A stretch of DNA of 64,000 bases from Motacilla alba alba (lineage: Eukaryota; Chordata; Aves; Passeriformes; Motacillidae): assembly GCF_015832195.1 (NCBI RefSeq), contig NC_052027.1, positions 9,234,149 to 9,298,148 of the forward strand, written 5' to 3'. The translations under genes were made by a program, and so were the position numbers. Below, piece after piece: positions 1-11,111 of this stretch (its first letter is position 1; every line of letters starts with the position of its first letter). A model generated the notes under the pieces. The model did no database searches. It was given only the letters and a program-made list of their open reading frames with translations, and was not told the origin of the DNA.

Positions 1-2140
1 TCTGGTGTTTAAAGACAGAAACCTTCACCCTTCCAGCTTAACGTTGGTCCAGTGATGTTAATTAACAAGGAGAAGCTGGGGGATAGTTAGATATGGGGAG
101 CCCCCAGAGCCTTGGGACCCCCCTGTCATTGGAGGGGGTTGGTGATGGCTGCCAGCAGGAGTGGCTGTTTGTTTACATTGCCCTTGTGTACCCGCCTCCC
201 CAGCAGCCCCAGCACGGCCTTCAGCCTTCCTGGGCAAAACCTGTTTGGTGGGCTTGCCACCCATTGCGCTTGGGGATTAGCAAGGACTGGTGCAGGTCTC
301 TGTGCAGCCCCTGGTGTGGATGCAGGCAGCTCGGCAGCACATGGCTGAGCTTGGAGGGACCTCTGGAGGTGTCTGCTGCAAGCCCCTGTGCAGAGGCAGA
401 GCAGGGACTGGCTCTTTGGCATGCTGAGATGGAGCATCAGTGCTGTGGGGAGCAATGCAGGGCTGCCCTGGGGATCCTGCAGCTGCTTGCCACACACACA
501 CACACTGGAACACAGTGCAAAACAAAACCCCTGGAGATGGAGGTGTAACAGCAAGAGCAGCCAGCAATGCCTCCCTTTGCACAGGAGAACCTCCCTGGTG
601 AACGGGATGAAGCCCCAGCATGCCACCCCACAGTCCTCCTGCCTATTCCCACTCAGGGTCTCCTCCAGGGTTTTACTGACAACAAGAGCATTTGTCCCAG
701 TATGGCTGTGAGGATGGCAGCTCCTCTCCCAGCCTTGCTGGACAAAAATGGAAGTGTGCATGCTGCATGGTAGCAGATTTCCAAGATACTCTGCTTCTAC
801 CCTGGTGGAGCTGGTCCTGCCTCCCAGCCTGTACTCCCAGCTCACTGTCACTGGCTCCCTGCTGGATCAGCCATGCCCCAGGTATGCCTGGTTTCGCCTG
901 GCCTTTGCACCCATGGAGCTGCCAGTACCCGTCTTGTCCCACCCTGCAACCAGGGAAGGTGCCAGGGTGGTTCCTCCAGCAGCATGGCCAAGAACTGTGG
1001 AGGGCACAGGGCAGAACCATAAAACACAAACAATGGTCAGAAAAAAAGCAAAGCTGGGTTCCAGTCTGTCTGAGGGCACTTAACTGGGGCCATTTTCTCT
1101 GAAATTCTGAAACTGGGTTTTGAACTTTTCTTGGGGGAGAACCCAGGAGAAGGGGGAGAACAGTGATCAAAAGCCTGTGACACCCAGGTGGCCACGGGCA
1201 CAGGGGTTGAGAGAACTGGATGGTTGCATCCTCCACCCAGCGTCCCCAGCTGTGCAGGCAGCATGCACGTGGTGGCTGCAGCAGCACAGAGCAGGGGGCT
1301 CAGCTTTTCATCTGCCAATGAGTCACTTGGCAGAGGAGGAAACCTCTGACAGCAGCGAGGATGTGGAGGTGGCTGCTGTGCCCCTGCCTTGTGCTAAAGG
1401 TGCTCCAATGACTGACAGCCAGCTCCCTTCCCACAGTCCCACTGCGCACTCAGCACTGCAGCTGCACCTTCCTCAGGATGAGACCCCCAGCTGCAGTGGT
1501 GCCCAGGGCTGGCAGCGCATGGCGCAGTGCAGGAGCACCTGCACTCTCCCCAGCACTAATGCCCAGACTAGCTGCCTGCCCTGCCCGCCTGGGGCCCAGC
1601 ATGCCAGCATGGCCCAGATTGCCAGAGCCTGCGCTCAGCTGGCTGCCGCAGCCCCCTGAGCCCACAGAGGAGGGGATGGGGCACCAGAAATGCCTCGTGT
1701 GCTAGTGGTGACCACAGTGCCCCAGGAATAGAGTGGTGGCAGGGAGCAGGAGTGGGGCACTGTGTGCTACTGCCCGCACACAGGTGCCGTCACGGGGACC
1801 TGAGGTGCCACAGGTACCTGCTGGCCTGGAGAGAGAAGAGCGATGGTGATGGCAGGACTTTGCCAAGGCTTTGGCAGCTCAAGCACTGCTGAGGTGCGGG
1901 CAGGGAGGAGCAGGAGTGCAGGCAGGGAGCTGGAGTGCAGGTGTCACCCTGCAGGATGGAGTCCTGAGCTGATGTGACTTTTAGACACCGTGGCCGTACC
2001 ATTGCCAGCTCAAGCCCAGGCAGGGTGGGCAGTTTTCCAGCCGGACAATTAAGCAGATTAACTAATTACCTGAACCTTGGCAGGGTCCCACATCCCAGTG
2101 GCTGCCAGGGTCCTGCATATCCATGCTGAGCATTTGAGAG
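1..2140. other. Intergenic, no gene supported
   Basis: About 2.1 kb upstream of the PRRT3 CpG island. Open frames on both strands are short or GC-driven, and I saw no splice-flanked exon chain, poly(A) signal or familiar protein. A short CA repeat lies near 490-506. By analogy with the human order the next gene to the left would be EMC3, and its 3' untranslated region could reach the left edge, but nothing in the sequence shows this. Confidence 0.5.
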
Positions 2141-2199
2141 ACAAGTGTGGGGCAGATGTGGGGAAGGGCCCCCTCAGACCTTCCTCAGGACCCTGTTAG

Positions 2200-3060
2200 C
2201 GGGTCCGACTGCCCCCTCCCTCCTACCCCTGGCGGCCGCGGGACCAGTCTCGGCCGGGCACCCCTGCCCGCCCCGCGGGCAGCATCCCCCCTCCGCCGCC
2301 CCGCCGCGTCCTGACCCCCGGGAACCTGCCCTGGTGCCCCTCCGGAATCCACGTCCCGGAGGATCTGCGCCACGGAGAACCCGTCCCCGGGAGTCCACCC
2401 GAGCCTGCCCCGGACTGAGCTGAGCCCCACGGACCCGCCTGCCCCCGTGCCCGGCCCTGCGGATCCCGTCCCGGCGGCGGCCCCGGCCGTGCCCCGCGCC
2501 CCCCCTCCCGGTGCGGGCGGGCTCCCGTGCGGGTGCCCGCGGCTCGGGGCGGCGCGTGACCGGCTGCCGCTGCCGCCGCCTCCCGCTCCGCCGCAGAGCC
2601 CGGCCCGCCCGCACCGGCACCGGCACCGGCAGGTCAGCGCGGGGGGCTGCGGCTCCCGGGGCACCAGTTCTGGGGCCGCCAGTGCTGCGGCGGGCGGCGG
2701 GAGGGGGCTGGCGGCACCGCGGCCCGCGCACCGCGCACCGGGCACCGAGCGGTGGAGCCGGCCCGGCGCGCCGCGGGTGGGGTCGGCGGGATGCGGCGGC
2801 CGCGCCGGCCCCGCTGTGGTCCCGCACCGGCCGCGGCCCGACTCCGCTGCGCAGCCCCGCCGGTAACCCGCGCCGCGCCGCGGGGCCGCCGCCGCAGCAC
2901 CCTGGCGGTCCCGGCCCCGTTCCCGGCCCGGCGGGTCTGAGCCGTGTGTGCGGCGGCAACGCGGGGCACCGGGCCGAGCATCCCCGCCGAGATGCGGCCG
3001 GGACGCGCCAAGGTGAACGGTGCGCGGCGGAGCGGGGCCGCCGGCCGCGGGGACATCGGG
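2200..3060 (+). promoter_or_regulatory. PRRT3: CpG island, probable PRRT3 promoter and 5' UTR exon
   Basis: This stretch is extremely rich in G, C and CpG and lies just upstream of the PRRT3 coding exons. A good splice donor follows position 3012 (AAG then GTGAAC). An acceptor precedes 3455, nineteen bases before the chosen ATG. The simplest model is a non-coding first exon ending at 3012. The long open frames here on both strands are by-products of base composition. The transcription start cannot be placed. Confidence 0.55.
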
Positions 3061-3473
3061 CGAGGACACTGGGGACGGAGAACCGCGGAGGGGACACCGA
3101 GAGGAACGCCAGGACTGAGCACCGGGGAGGGGACATTAAGGATGGGGCACTAGGAAGGGGTCACCATGGATGTTGGGGGTCGGGACCACTAAGCACCAAG
3201 GACCACCCACACCGGAGACACCGGGATGGGGAACACCAGGGGACACTGGGAAAGGGAAGACTGGGAATGGGGCCACTGGGGACGGGGATAGCAGGGAGCA
3301 GAGCCCAGGGCTACCCGGGAAGGGATAGCCAAGCCACTGTCTCTCTCTCCCTGGGCAGTGGGTGGCCAAGGGCACAGCAGCATCACGGCCAGCTGCACGA
3401 GTTACCTGGGCATCTGCCGCGGATCCTGGCTCACCACATCCCCCATTCCCACAGGGTCGACTCGGTACTCGCC

Positions 3474-6400
3474 ATGGCTGCAGCACAGCTCGTCACCTGG
3501 GGGATGCTCCTGGCCACCGGAGTCCCTGCCAAAGCCCAGGGCGTGCTGCCGGCAGGGCTGTCCTTAGGTGGGGACCCCTTGCACAGCCCTGCCTGGGGGC
3601 AGCCGAGGCCAGGCCCATCCCCCACCTGGGAGGCATCGGGGGAGCCGAGCGGTGCCGGGGCCCCAAGGAGTGAGCGCTGGGGGGTCAAGCACCCCGTGCA
3701 CTGGTCCCCGCCGCTGCAGGCAGGGGATGGCACCAGGGCACCCCTGGAGATGGAAACCACTATGACAGGTGCTGATACCAGGGTCTGGAGGGACGGCAGC
3801 ACAGTCCCGGCTGTGACAGAGGAGCCGCTCGTTGCCTGGCAAGGGCACGAAGCTGAAGTCCAGGACAGCTCCCTGCTCCACGGCTCTGCACTGGGTACAC
3901 CGGGCCCTGACGTGCCCACGGACAGAGGGGCAGACTCTCCAGGGCCACCCTGGGCAGGGCAGGGCCTCTCCCTGTCCAGGCACAGCGTCTCCAGGACAGT
4001 CGGCACTCCCAGCCCTCAGCCTACCGTATCCACCACTGCCCTGGACCCCACGCTGGCGGCGGGGATGAGGACAGCAGATGCCCACACAGGGGGACACACA
4101 GCGGCAGAGGGACACACAGTGGTCCCGGGCGTCTCTCAGGATGCGCCCCTCACTTCAGCCAGCAGCCAGTCGGTCCCGCCGGCCACAGCCCCCGTCTCTG
4201 ATCCCACAGGCACGGGGCCAGCCTGGGGTCCCCATGCCAGCCCTGGCTCTGTGCAGCTGGTGGGCAGCTGGGGGGACACGGAAGGGCCCCCCAGCCCCTC
4301 CCCGGCTCCGCCCAGCTCTGCCCCACGGCTGCGCCACACTGCCCCGTCCCGGGGGCTGGCTGAGCCCTGGACTCGAGCGCTCCCTTCCCACCAGCGCAGC
4401 ACCCGGAGGGCCCCACTCAGCCGCGCCACCGCCAGCCCCGGCGATGCAGGCCCCCGGAAGGACCTTGGGACTACGGGGCAGCGGGGACCCCCGCCCGCCC
4501 CAGGGTCTGTCCACAGCACCGGCCCTGCGCCACCCCCCGCCTCCAGCACGGCCACCCCCGGTGCCCCGAGCAGAGGTAGGAGCCAGCGCAATGCGGGGGA
4601 ACCCCTCGGCGGGGACCGAGCCCCGCAGGTGTCAGGGCTCTGCTCTGCTCTCTCTCGCAGGGCTGCTCCCCGAGGAGGACGTCGGCTCCCCGCAGCAGGT
4701 CCGGGGCGCCGTGGGCCCTGTGAGCGTCCCAAATGCCACCAAAACGACCGCACAGCCAACGGCACATCCCACCACGGGGACGCTCGGGACAAGGCACCCA
4801 GGTGATACAGGGCTGCGTCCAAGCCCATCCGTTCTGCAGACGCTGTGGGAGCCCACCCCTGGGGCGTCGGGGCTGCCGGGGGGGATGGCAGCTATCTTGG
4901 GCTGCCCAGCCGGGACACAGTGACACCTTCAATCAGGATTGCCACCTGACAACGGCCCTAATCTACTCCTGCCCGCAGGGATTAGCGCTAAATGCTCGGT
5001 GGGTGGGGGCTTCCCCAGGGGGGTGGGGGACGTGACCGGGGTTGTGCCACCCCTTGCACTGCGCGTCCTGAGAGAAAACCCTGGGAGGCACCGGCGGGCG
5101 CAGCCCCAGCCAGCACAGGGCATCCCCCGCTGCAGTGCCGGGGTGCCACATTTGATGCAGCCCAGTGCGGGGTGCAGGTGTGGGCCGAGTGCCACCAAGC
5201 CCCCCACTTCCCCCGACTGTCCTCCTCCTTCCTACCCGCAGACACGCCGGGGACGCAGACCCCAGCCTCCAGCACTGCGAGCCCCTCGGCCACGTGGCGA
5301 CGGGCAGGGATGACGCCTCAGCCAGTCCCCCGAGACGCATCGTCGCCGCAGCCACAGTCCACGGTCCGTGCCCCCCCGGTGCTGGGGGCCAACGCGACCG
5401 GGCTGCGCTGGGCCGAGCTGCAGCACCAGCTGGGCTTCTCCTGGGAGGCCCACGTCTATGGAGTGGCTGCCGTCTTCCTGCTGCTGGCGCTGGGCTGCCT
5501 GGCCGGGTTGGCGGGGACAGCCGTCCTGCGGCCCCCACACCTTCTCCACGGCGTGGGGGCCCACGGGCTGCTGCTGGCCGCCTGCCTGCTGCGGGCCACC
5601 TTCCTGCTGCTGGATCCCTACGGGGCGCGGGGCCGGCTGCCCACTCCGGCGCTGCTGCTGCTCAACACAGCCCCTTTCCCCCTGCTGCTCGCCGCCTTTG
5701 CCCTCCTGCTGCAGCGGCTGCAGCGCCGGGCCCAGCTTCAGCTGCTGCCATCGCGGCTGCGGGGGCTGCCGGCGCTGGGGGCTGCCGCTGCCCTGCAGAG
5801 CGCGGCGATGGGGGCCGCCGACCTGCTGCCGCCGGGGCCGGGCCTGACGGCCGCGCTGGGGCTGCAGGCGCTGGGCTGCGCGGCGGGGGCTCTGCTGCTG
5901 CTGGGGGGGCTCTGGGGGTGCTGGCGGGTGCTGCGGGCGCCCCGCGAGGGGCCGGGGCCGCAGCCGGGGGCGCGGGCGCTGCTGGCGGCAGCGGTGGCGG
6001 GGCTGCCGGTGTGCGGGCTGCAGCTCTTCAGCGCCGTGTGGCTGCGAGGAGTCCTGGGGCCCCAAGGGCGCTTCTCCCGGCCCAGCTGGGCGGCACAGCT
6101 CTGGCTGCGGATCGGCGAGCTGGGCACGGCCCTGGCGCTGCTGGCGGCCGCCGCCGAGCCCGTGTGCTGCCGGTGCCGCCGCCGGAGCCCCGCCGGCCAC
6201 TCCTGCTGGGCCAAGGCACTGCGGTACTTCTGCGCCGGCCGCAAAGCCGAAGCACCCGAATACCCCAACAACTGCTACGACTGGGCCGGTGGCGGCACCG
6301 GCGGCACCGGTGCGGAGCGGACAGCCGCCAACGACATCTCCAAGAACCTCATCCGCAACCCGGCGGAGCAGCTGCCCCTGCGGGCTCTGAAGGACAGCAA

Positions 6401-6983
6401 CGAGGTCTGGGCAGCCGGCACCGGGATGCCGGGGCTCAGCCCCAAGTGCCCCAACATGCTGGCCGCCCGCTCCTGCGCCGCCTTTGAGCAGGGCTCGTCC
6501 CCCTCCCTGGGGGAGCTGATCTTCCGCCCGCCGTCCCCCATCGACCTGCGCCGCAGCATCGACCAGGCGCTCTGCCGCCGCCACCTCCTGCACGATGGCC
6601 TCTTCGGCCGGCCCCGCCGCGGCTCCGGCTCCTCACTGCACGGCTCCCCTGGCCCCGACAAGACCCCCAGCTTGGGGCGCATGGTGCGCTGCAGCTCGCT
6701 CACGGAGCTGCCCGGCCCCCGCCAGCCCCACGGCACCGTCACTGTCACTGTCACCGCCTCGGCCAGCTCGCTGGAGAGCAGCTCACTGAAGATCAGCTGG
6801 AACCCCTGGCGCCATGGGCTGTCCTCGCCCGACAGCCTGCCCCTGGACGAGGCGCCCAGCCGGGCCCCGCTCCTGGTGCCCGCTGGAGCCCCCGGCTGGG
6901 AGCGAGAGGGTCCCCGCGCCTTCCCAGCCCTGGGCAAGGCCGTGGACTCCCGCAGCCTCTCCAGCGACACCATTGAGCTCTGA
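3474..6983 (+). CDS. PRRT3: Proline-rich transmembrane protein 3
   Basis: Coding exons 3474-4575, 4661-4801 and 5242-6983 join in frame to give 994 residues, close to the roughly 980 of human PRRT3. The ATG at 3474 opens a hydrophobic signal peptide of about 22 residues, so I rejected longer upstream frames. Residues to about 480 are rich in Pro, Ser and Thr and probably extracellular. From about 487 to 720 come roughly seven Leu/Ala-rich hydrophobic segments, the conserved PRRT3/PRRT4 region. A cytoplasmic tail of about 270 residues follows and contains several short conserved-looking blocks. The stop is TGA at 6981. The molecular function of PRRT3 is not established. Its place beside CRELD1, convergent with it, matches other vertebrates. 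The exon 1 alanine and proline content is uncertain in detail because the region evolves quickly. Confidence 0.88.
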
Positions 6984-7114
6984 GCCCGGGACAGGCAGAG
7001 ACTGGGGGCGCAGAAGGACGACGTGAGGGCGAGGACACTGTGAGGGTGTGGGGGTCTGATCCTGCGCCCCTGCAGGGCCGGGCAGGGCCGGTTCCATTTG
7101 TGCCAAACGAGAGA

Positions 7115-7120
7115 AATAAA
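7115..7120 (+). terminator. PRRT3: PRRT3 poly(A) signal
   Basis: A canonical AATAAA lies 132 bases after the PRRT3 stop codon, the expected place for a short 3' untranslated region. The opposing CRELD1 signal starts only 113 bases further on. Confidence 0.85.
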
Positions 7121-7232
7121 GAGTTTATGCTGGGAGGAGACGGTCCTGTTGGCGTGTGAAAGCGGTGGTGGGCAGAGGCACCCCCAACCCCCACCAATCC
7201 TACCCTGAGCAGCCAAGCTGGGTGTGCAGAGC

Positions 7233-7238
7233 TTTATT
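7233..7238 (-). terminator. CRELD1: CRELD1 poly(A) signal
   Basis: TTTATT on the + strand reads as AATAAA on the minus strand, about 650 bases past the CRELD1 stop codon. It is the first canonical signal downstream of that gene. Confidence 0.8.
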
Positions 7239-7891
7239 TCCTGAGATATGGACACACGGACAGATGGGCACACCCGGACAGACAAACCACGGACAAATGC
7301 AACGGCCACACTCATGCATCCAGCAGGGCCCCCTCACCAGCACAGCTCCCTGCCAGTGGCGAGGGGCCCCTGGGCCCAGCCTGGGAGGGGAGATGGGCTC
7401 TGCCCAGGGATGGGGGGGAAGCTCTCCCAGCCGCACAGCTCAGGGCATGGGGGGACCCAGCCCCCCACTCTCCCACAGGGAATGGCCTCATGGGAGGGGA
7501 GTCCTACAGGGCCAGGAGCCCCAGCCTGGGGGCAGATAGCAGGTTCCCTCCCTCACCTGCCCCTCCACCCCCTCACCTGTCACAATGCCAGGCCTCTCCT
7601 CCAGAGCACGAGGAGCTGGGGGCAGCATGCTGTGCCCCCCACACGATGCTGCACTGCCTGGCATCACCCCTCCAGCCAGAGGGGGCTGTGTGGGAGCCCC
7701 CAGGGTCAGGTACTCCTGGCTCATTCTGCAGGGACAGGGAAAACAAGACCTTATGCTAAGGGGGGGCTGGGGGACACATGCAGGGCACAGCATCATCTAC
7801 AGGATGCAGCCTTGGCAGCCAGCCCTGCTTGGGGGAGGCCCTGCACCCCAAGCTGAGTCTGCCCCTCTGCTTGTGCCCAGCAGCTCCAGAG

Positions 7892-10400
7892 CTATCTGCC
7901 CTTCATGAAGCCATCGAGGACACGGTCACTGCGGTCAGAGAGCCAGTAGCCGGCCATGGCGGCCACGGCGCCAATGAAGATGGCGGTGAAGACCATGTCA
8001 CCCTTGGCAGCCAGCGTGGCGAGGGCACAGATCATCACACCAAAGAACATCTGCTGCAGCACCACCACCTCGTCATCAGTCACGTCATCAAAGAAGCCCT
8101 TCTCTGGGGCATCTGCATGGACAACACTCGTGGGAGGGCACAGCTGACCAGCAGGAGCCCCCCACCATGTCCCACACCCCCTGCCCAATGTCCCCTTGCA
8201 CTGCATTAGGCCATACCAGGGGGCTTGTCCTCAACACACTGCCCATCTCGGCGGACGTGGCCTTGGGCACAGACGCACCGGTAGCTGCCCTCCGTGTTCT
8301 CACACACCTCCTGCACCCCTGTGCACACTGGCTCCTCGGCACTGGCACACTCATCCACGTCTGGGGGGGGGGGGAAGCCAGGGTTCAGGCAGGGCTTGGG
8401 CAGTGAAGAGGGGGCAGTATGACCCCCCAGTGCATGGGAGGCACTCACCCAGGCACTTGGCTCCATCCCGCCAGTAGCCCTTGTTGCATTTCTTGCAGCG
8501 AGCCGGGCCGGCGCCCATGCAGCCGATGCAAGCCGTGGAGCAGTCTGCCGCAGGGAACAGAGCCAGGATTGCTGCTGGAGCTCCCTCCCAGCCCAGACAA
8601 GGTTGGCCCTAAGCAGGGAAGAGCCACCTGCAAGACAACCTCCCACGACAACTCCCCCTGACCTCGGCACTCGTAGGAGCCCTCCGTGTTGACGCAGTAC
8701 TGGTTGGCTCGGCAATGCGCCATCTCTGTGCCACACTCATCTATATCTGCAGGAGAGATGGGGACAGCCCCGCTGAGCCTCAGCTCCGGGGACGCAGCAC
8801 CCATGGCCCTGAGCTCACCCCTGGCCTTCACTCACCGATGCAGCGGTGCTCATGCAGCACCCAGCCCCTCTTGCAGCGAAGGCAGCTGGAGTCCTCGGGA
8901 CCCGTGCAGCGCCCGCATGCCTGGTAGCACTCTGCGGGCAGGGAGGGACACGTGGACACCGGCAGGGGGGAGCCGCCTGTACCCAGGCTGGACAGCACCG
9001 GCAGAGCCCCCACCTACCAGCACACACGAGGTGGCTCTTGTTGCGCGAGGCCTCATAGTAGCCATCACCGCACTCGGCACAGAAGGGGCCGCCGTAGCCC
9101 GGGCTGCAGACGCACAGGCCGGTGCCCTGGCGTGTGCCGTCACCGTCGCATCGCCCGTTGCCGCTGCACGGCTGCCGGGGCCCACCGGCACAGGCTGCAC
9201 GGGGAGAGACCAGCCGGCTGGCAGCCGGGACAGAGGGCAGCAGCCAGGGGAGCCCCTCCAGCCCTACCAGCACCCCGCTCACCCCACAGTTACTCACACC
9301 GGCAGTCCGGGCCGTAGGTGCCGGGAGGGCAGCAAAGCATCATCCTGTCCACACACAGCCACTGGAAAAAGTCAGGGTGCTGCTGCTGCCTGGGGAGGGG
9401 AAGATACAGCACTCCAGCACTCAGGCCCCTGCCATCTGCCTGTGGCCCTTGTCAGCCCCCTGTCCCTGCCCCCGGACTCACTCATGGAACCACCACTGCT
9501 CCACGTGCTCCTCACTCCGCTCCAGCAGTTGGTGACAGGCGAAGTCCGAGGGGGCACAGACACCCTCCAGCACCTCCAGCAGACGGGTCTCACTGCAGGG
9601 ACACAAGCCAGCGTGAGGTACGACTTCTGCGGCAGCTGGGCTCCCCCAGCCCCTCACTGCGGTCACTTACCTGTGCTGGTACTTGGACAGCTTCTCCTCC
9701 TCCCAGGCTGTGTTACCCCCACCAAAGCCCTCATGCTCTGTCCGCTCCAGGCCCTGGGTGCATGGGGGAGCGGCAGTGCAGGCATGGACCCCCCCCAATA
9801 ACCCCTCCATCCGTAGGGTTCCACGAGACACATCACCTCCAGGGACCTGCCACCCTCTCCCAGCCCCAGAGCCCAGGCATTGTGTCCCTGGGAATGCTGT
9901 AGGAGTGCCTCCACTTCACCACTGTCCCCCGCAAACCACCCCTCTATCGGGCCCTGTCACCACCCTTATCCCGGTCTGTGATTCCTCTGGGCCCCCCAAC
10001 CACATCACCCCACCCAGGACCCCCCTCGTCCCTGCTCACTGTCACCTCCAGGCCGTGTCCCCCACGTCCGCCACCCGTGGGCCCCTCCCGTCACTGTCCC
10101 CTCGCCCCCAGCTCCCCCCCCGAGGCAGCGGCCGTGTCAACCCACTCCCCTCGGTGCCATCATTACCCCCCGGGTGCCCCCTCGCCGCGGCCTCCATCAT
10201 TCCCGTGCCCCCCCGCCGCGCACCCTGACGAAGCTCTCGGCGAGGCCGCGGCAGGCTCGGCACGGCTCGGCCCCGTCTCGGTGGGGGTCGGGGTCGGCGT
10301 GAACGGCCAGCAGGACCCCCCCGAGGAGGGCGGCCCCCAGGAGGGCGGCCCCCAGCCCGGGCCCCCCGCGCCGGGGCGGCCGCGGCGGCAGCGGCGCCAT
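7892..10400 (-). CDS. CRELD1: Cysteine-rich with EGF-like domains protein 1
   Basis: Ten coding exons close in frame to 426 residues: 10400-10224, 9753-9671, 9592-9482, 9389-9298, 9194-9018, 8931-8836, 8746-8663, 8544-8449, 8360-8217, 8112-7892. A signal peptide of about 33 residues is followed by a CxxC motif and the Trp/Glu-rich WE domain (the GGGNTAWEEEKL block). EGF-like and furin-like cysteine repeats come next, including two calcium-binding EGF modules starting DIDEC and DVDEC. Two membrane helices lie near 373-392 and 393-411, and the protein ends GFMKGR, as in the family. CRELD1 is a membrane glycoprotein of the ER and cell surface linked in mammals to heart septation and calcineurin/NFAT signalling. 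Length and domain order match the human protein of 420 residues. All splice junctions are GT-AG. Confidence 0.96.
8363..8374. repeat. G12/C12 homopolymer at a splice acceptor
   Basis: Twelve consecutive G on the + strand lie immediately upstream, in the minus-strand sense, of the CRELD1 exon ending at 8360. On the transcribed strand the run is a pure C tract forming the polypyrimidine tract. Its length may be unreliable in the assembly. Confidence 0.9.
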
Positions 10401-10620
10401 CGTGCGCCCGCCCCGCCCGCACCACGTGGGCCGCGCCCGCTGACTCAGCGCGCACCGCCCCCGCCAATGGCCGCGCGCCGCCGCCGCCGGCCCCCCGCTC
10501 CCAGCCAATCCGCGCCGCGCCCCGGGCCCGCCCACCCGCGCCTTAAAGGGGCCGCGGGCAGAGGCCCGGGCGGGGGCAGCGCGGACGGGCTGCAGTCGGT
10601 GACCGCGCACGGAGCGGGGC
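10401..10620 (-). promoter_or_regulatory. CRELD1: CRELD1 promoter CpG island
   Basis: The GC-rich stretch upstream of the CRELD1 ATG contains an E-box CACGTG at 10423-10428, an AP-1/MARE-like TGACTCAG at 10441-10448, and two CCAAT boxes on the + strand at 10464-10468 and 10505-10509. These are sequence matches only. The spacing to the ATG (20-110 bases) fits a short 5' untranslated region with the start site inside this island. Confidence 0.6.
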
Positions 10621-11105
10621 CGGCTGCCCGGAGCGCACCGGCACGGGCCTCACCTGGTCTGGGCGGGGCCCTCTAAACATCCCCGTTCACCTGCAGCCCC
10701 TCCGCTCTAGACAGTCCAGTTCCCTCTCACTGTACCCAAATTTGCCCAGTCCCCCATCATCTCACCCTAAACTGGTCCAATTTGCTCTCACACCTTCCCC
10801 TAAACTGTCCCAGTTGCCAAACATGCCTCAATGAGCTGGTCCAGTTCCCCATCACCACCCCAAATTGGTTTGGTTCCCCTTCATACCCCTAAACTGGTCC
10901 AGTTCCCCATCCACCCTCCAACCAAAAAACCCCCTTCCCCTTCACGCCTCAAACAGCCCAGCTCCCTTCCTGTCTCCACCCCCCTATACCTCCCCATCAT
11001 CCCTCTCCATGCCACCCGAGTCCACCCCATCACCCCTTCCCAACCCATCCCAGTCCCTGCTGGACTCAGAACTGGACTCACACTCAGCAAAAGCACTGTC
11101 ACCCC

Positions 11106-11111
11106 TTTATT
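11106..11111 (-). terminator. IL17RC: IL17RC poly(A) signal overlapping the stop codon
   Basis: AATAAA on the minus strand shares bases with the final GAA TAA codons of IL17RC, so the stop codon lies inside the signal. If it is used, the 3' untranslated region is only about 15-30 bases. No other canonical signal was seen in the following few hundred bases. Confidence 0.65.

Noticed and set aside
490..506. CA dinucleotide repeat
   Set aside because: Too short and ordinary to be more than a simple repeat.
2174..3136. Minus-strand open frame of 320 codons
   Set aside because: Composition artefact of the PRRT3 CpG island; no splice context, no family resemblance.
2511..3473. Upstream continuation of the PRRT3 frame, adding about 320 residues
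   Set aside because: Arg/Pro/Gly composition typical of CpG islands, a splice acceptor before 3455, and a proper signal peptide at the ATG at 3474 indicate untranslated sequence.
5165..6487. Second + strand frame of 440 codons across PRRT3
   Set aside because: Ala/Gly/Pro shadow of the real frame; not supported by the splice phases.
5232..6593. Minus-strand open frame of 453 codons antisense to PRRT3
   Set aside because: Shadow of the GC-rich PRRT3 coding exon; the + strand protein has the membrane segments and the stop/poly(A) arrangement of a real gene.
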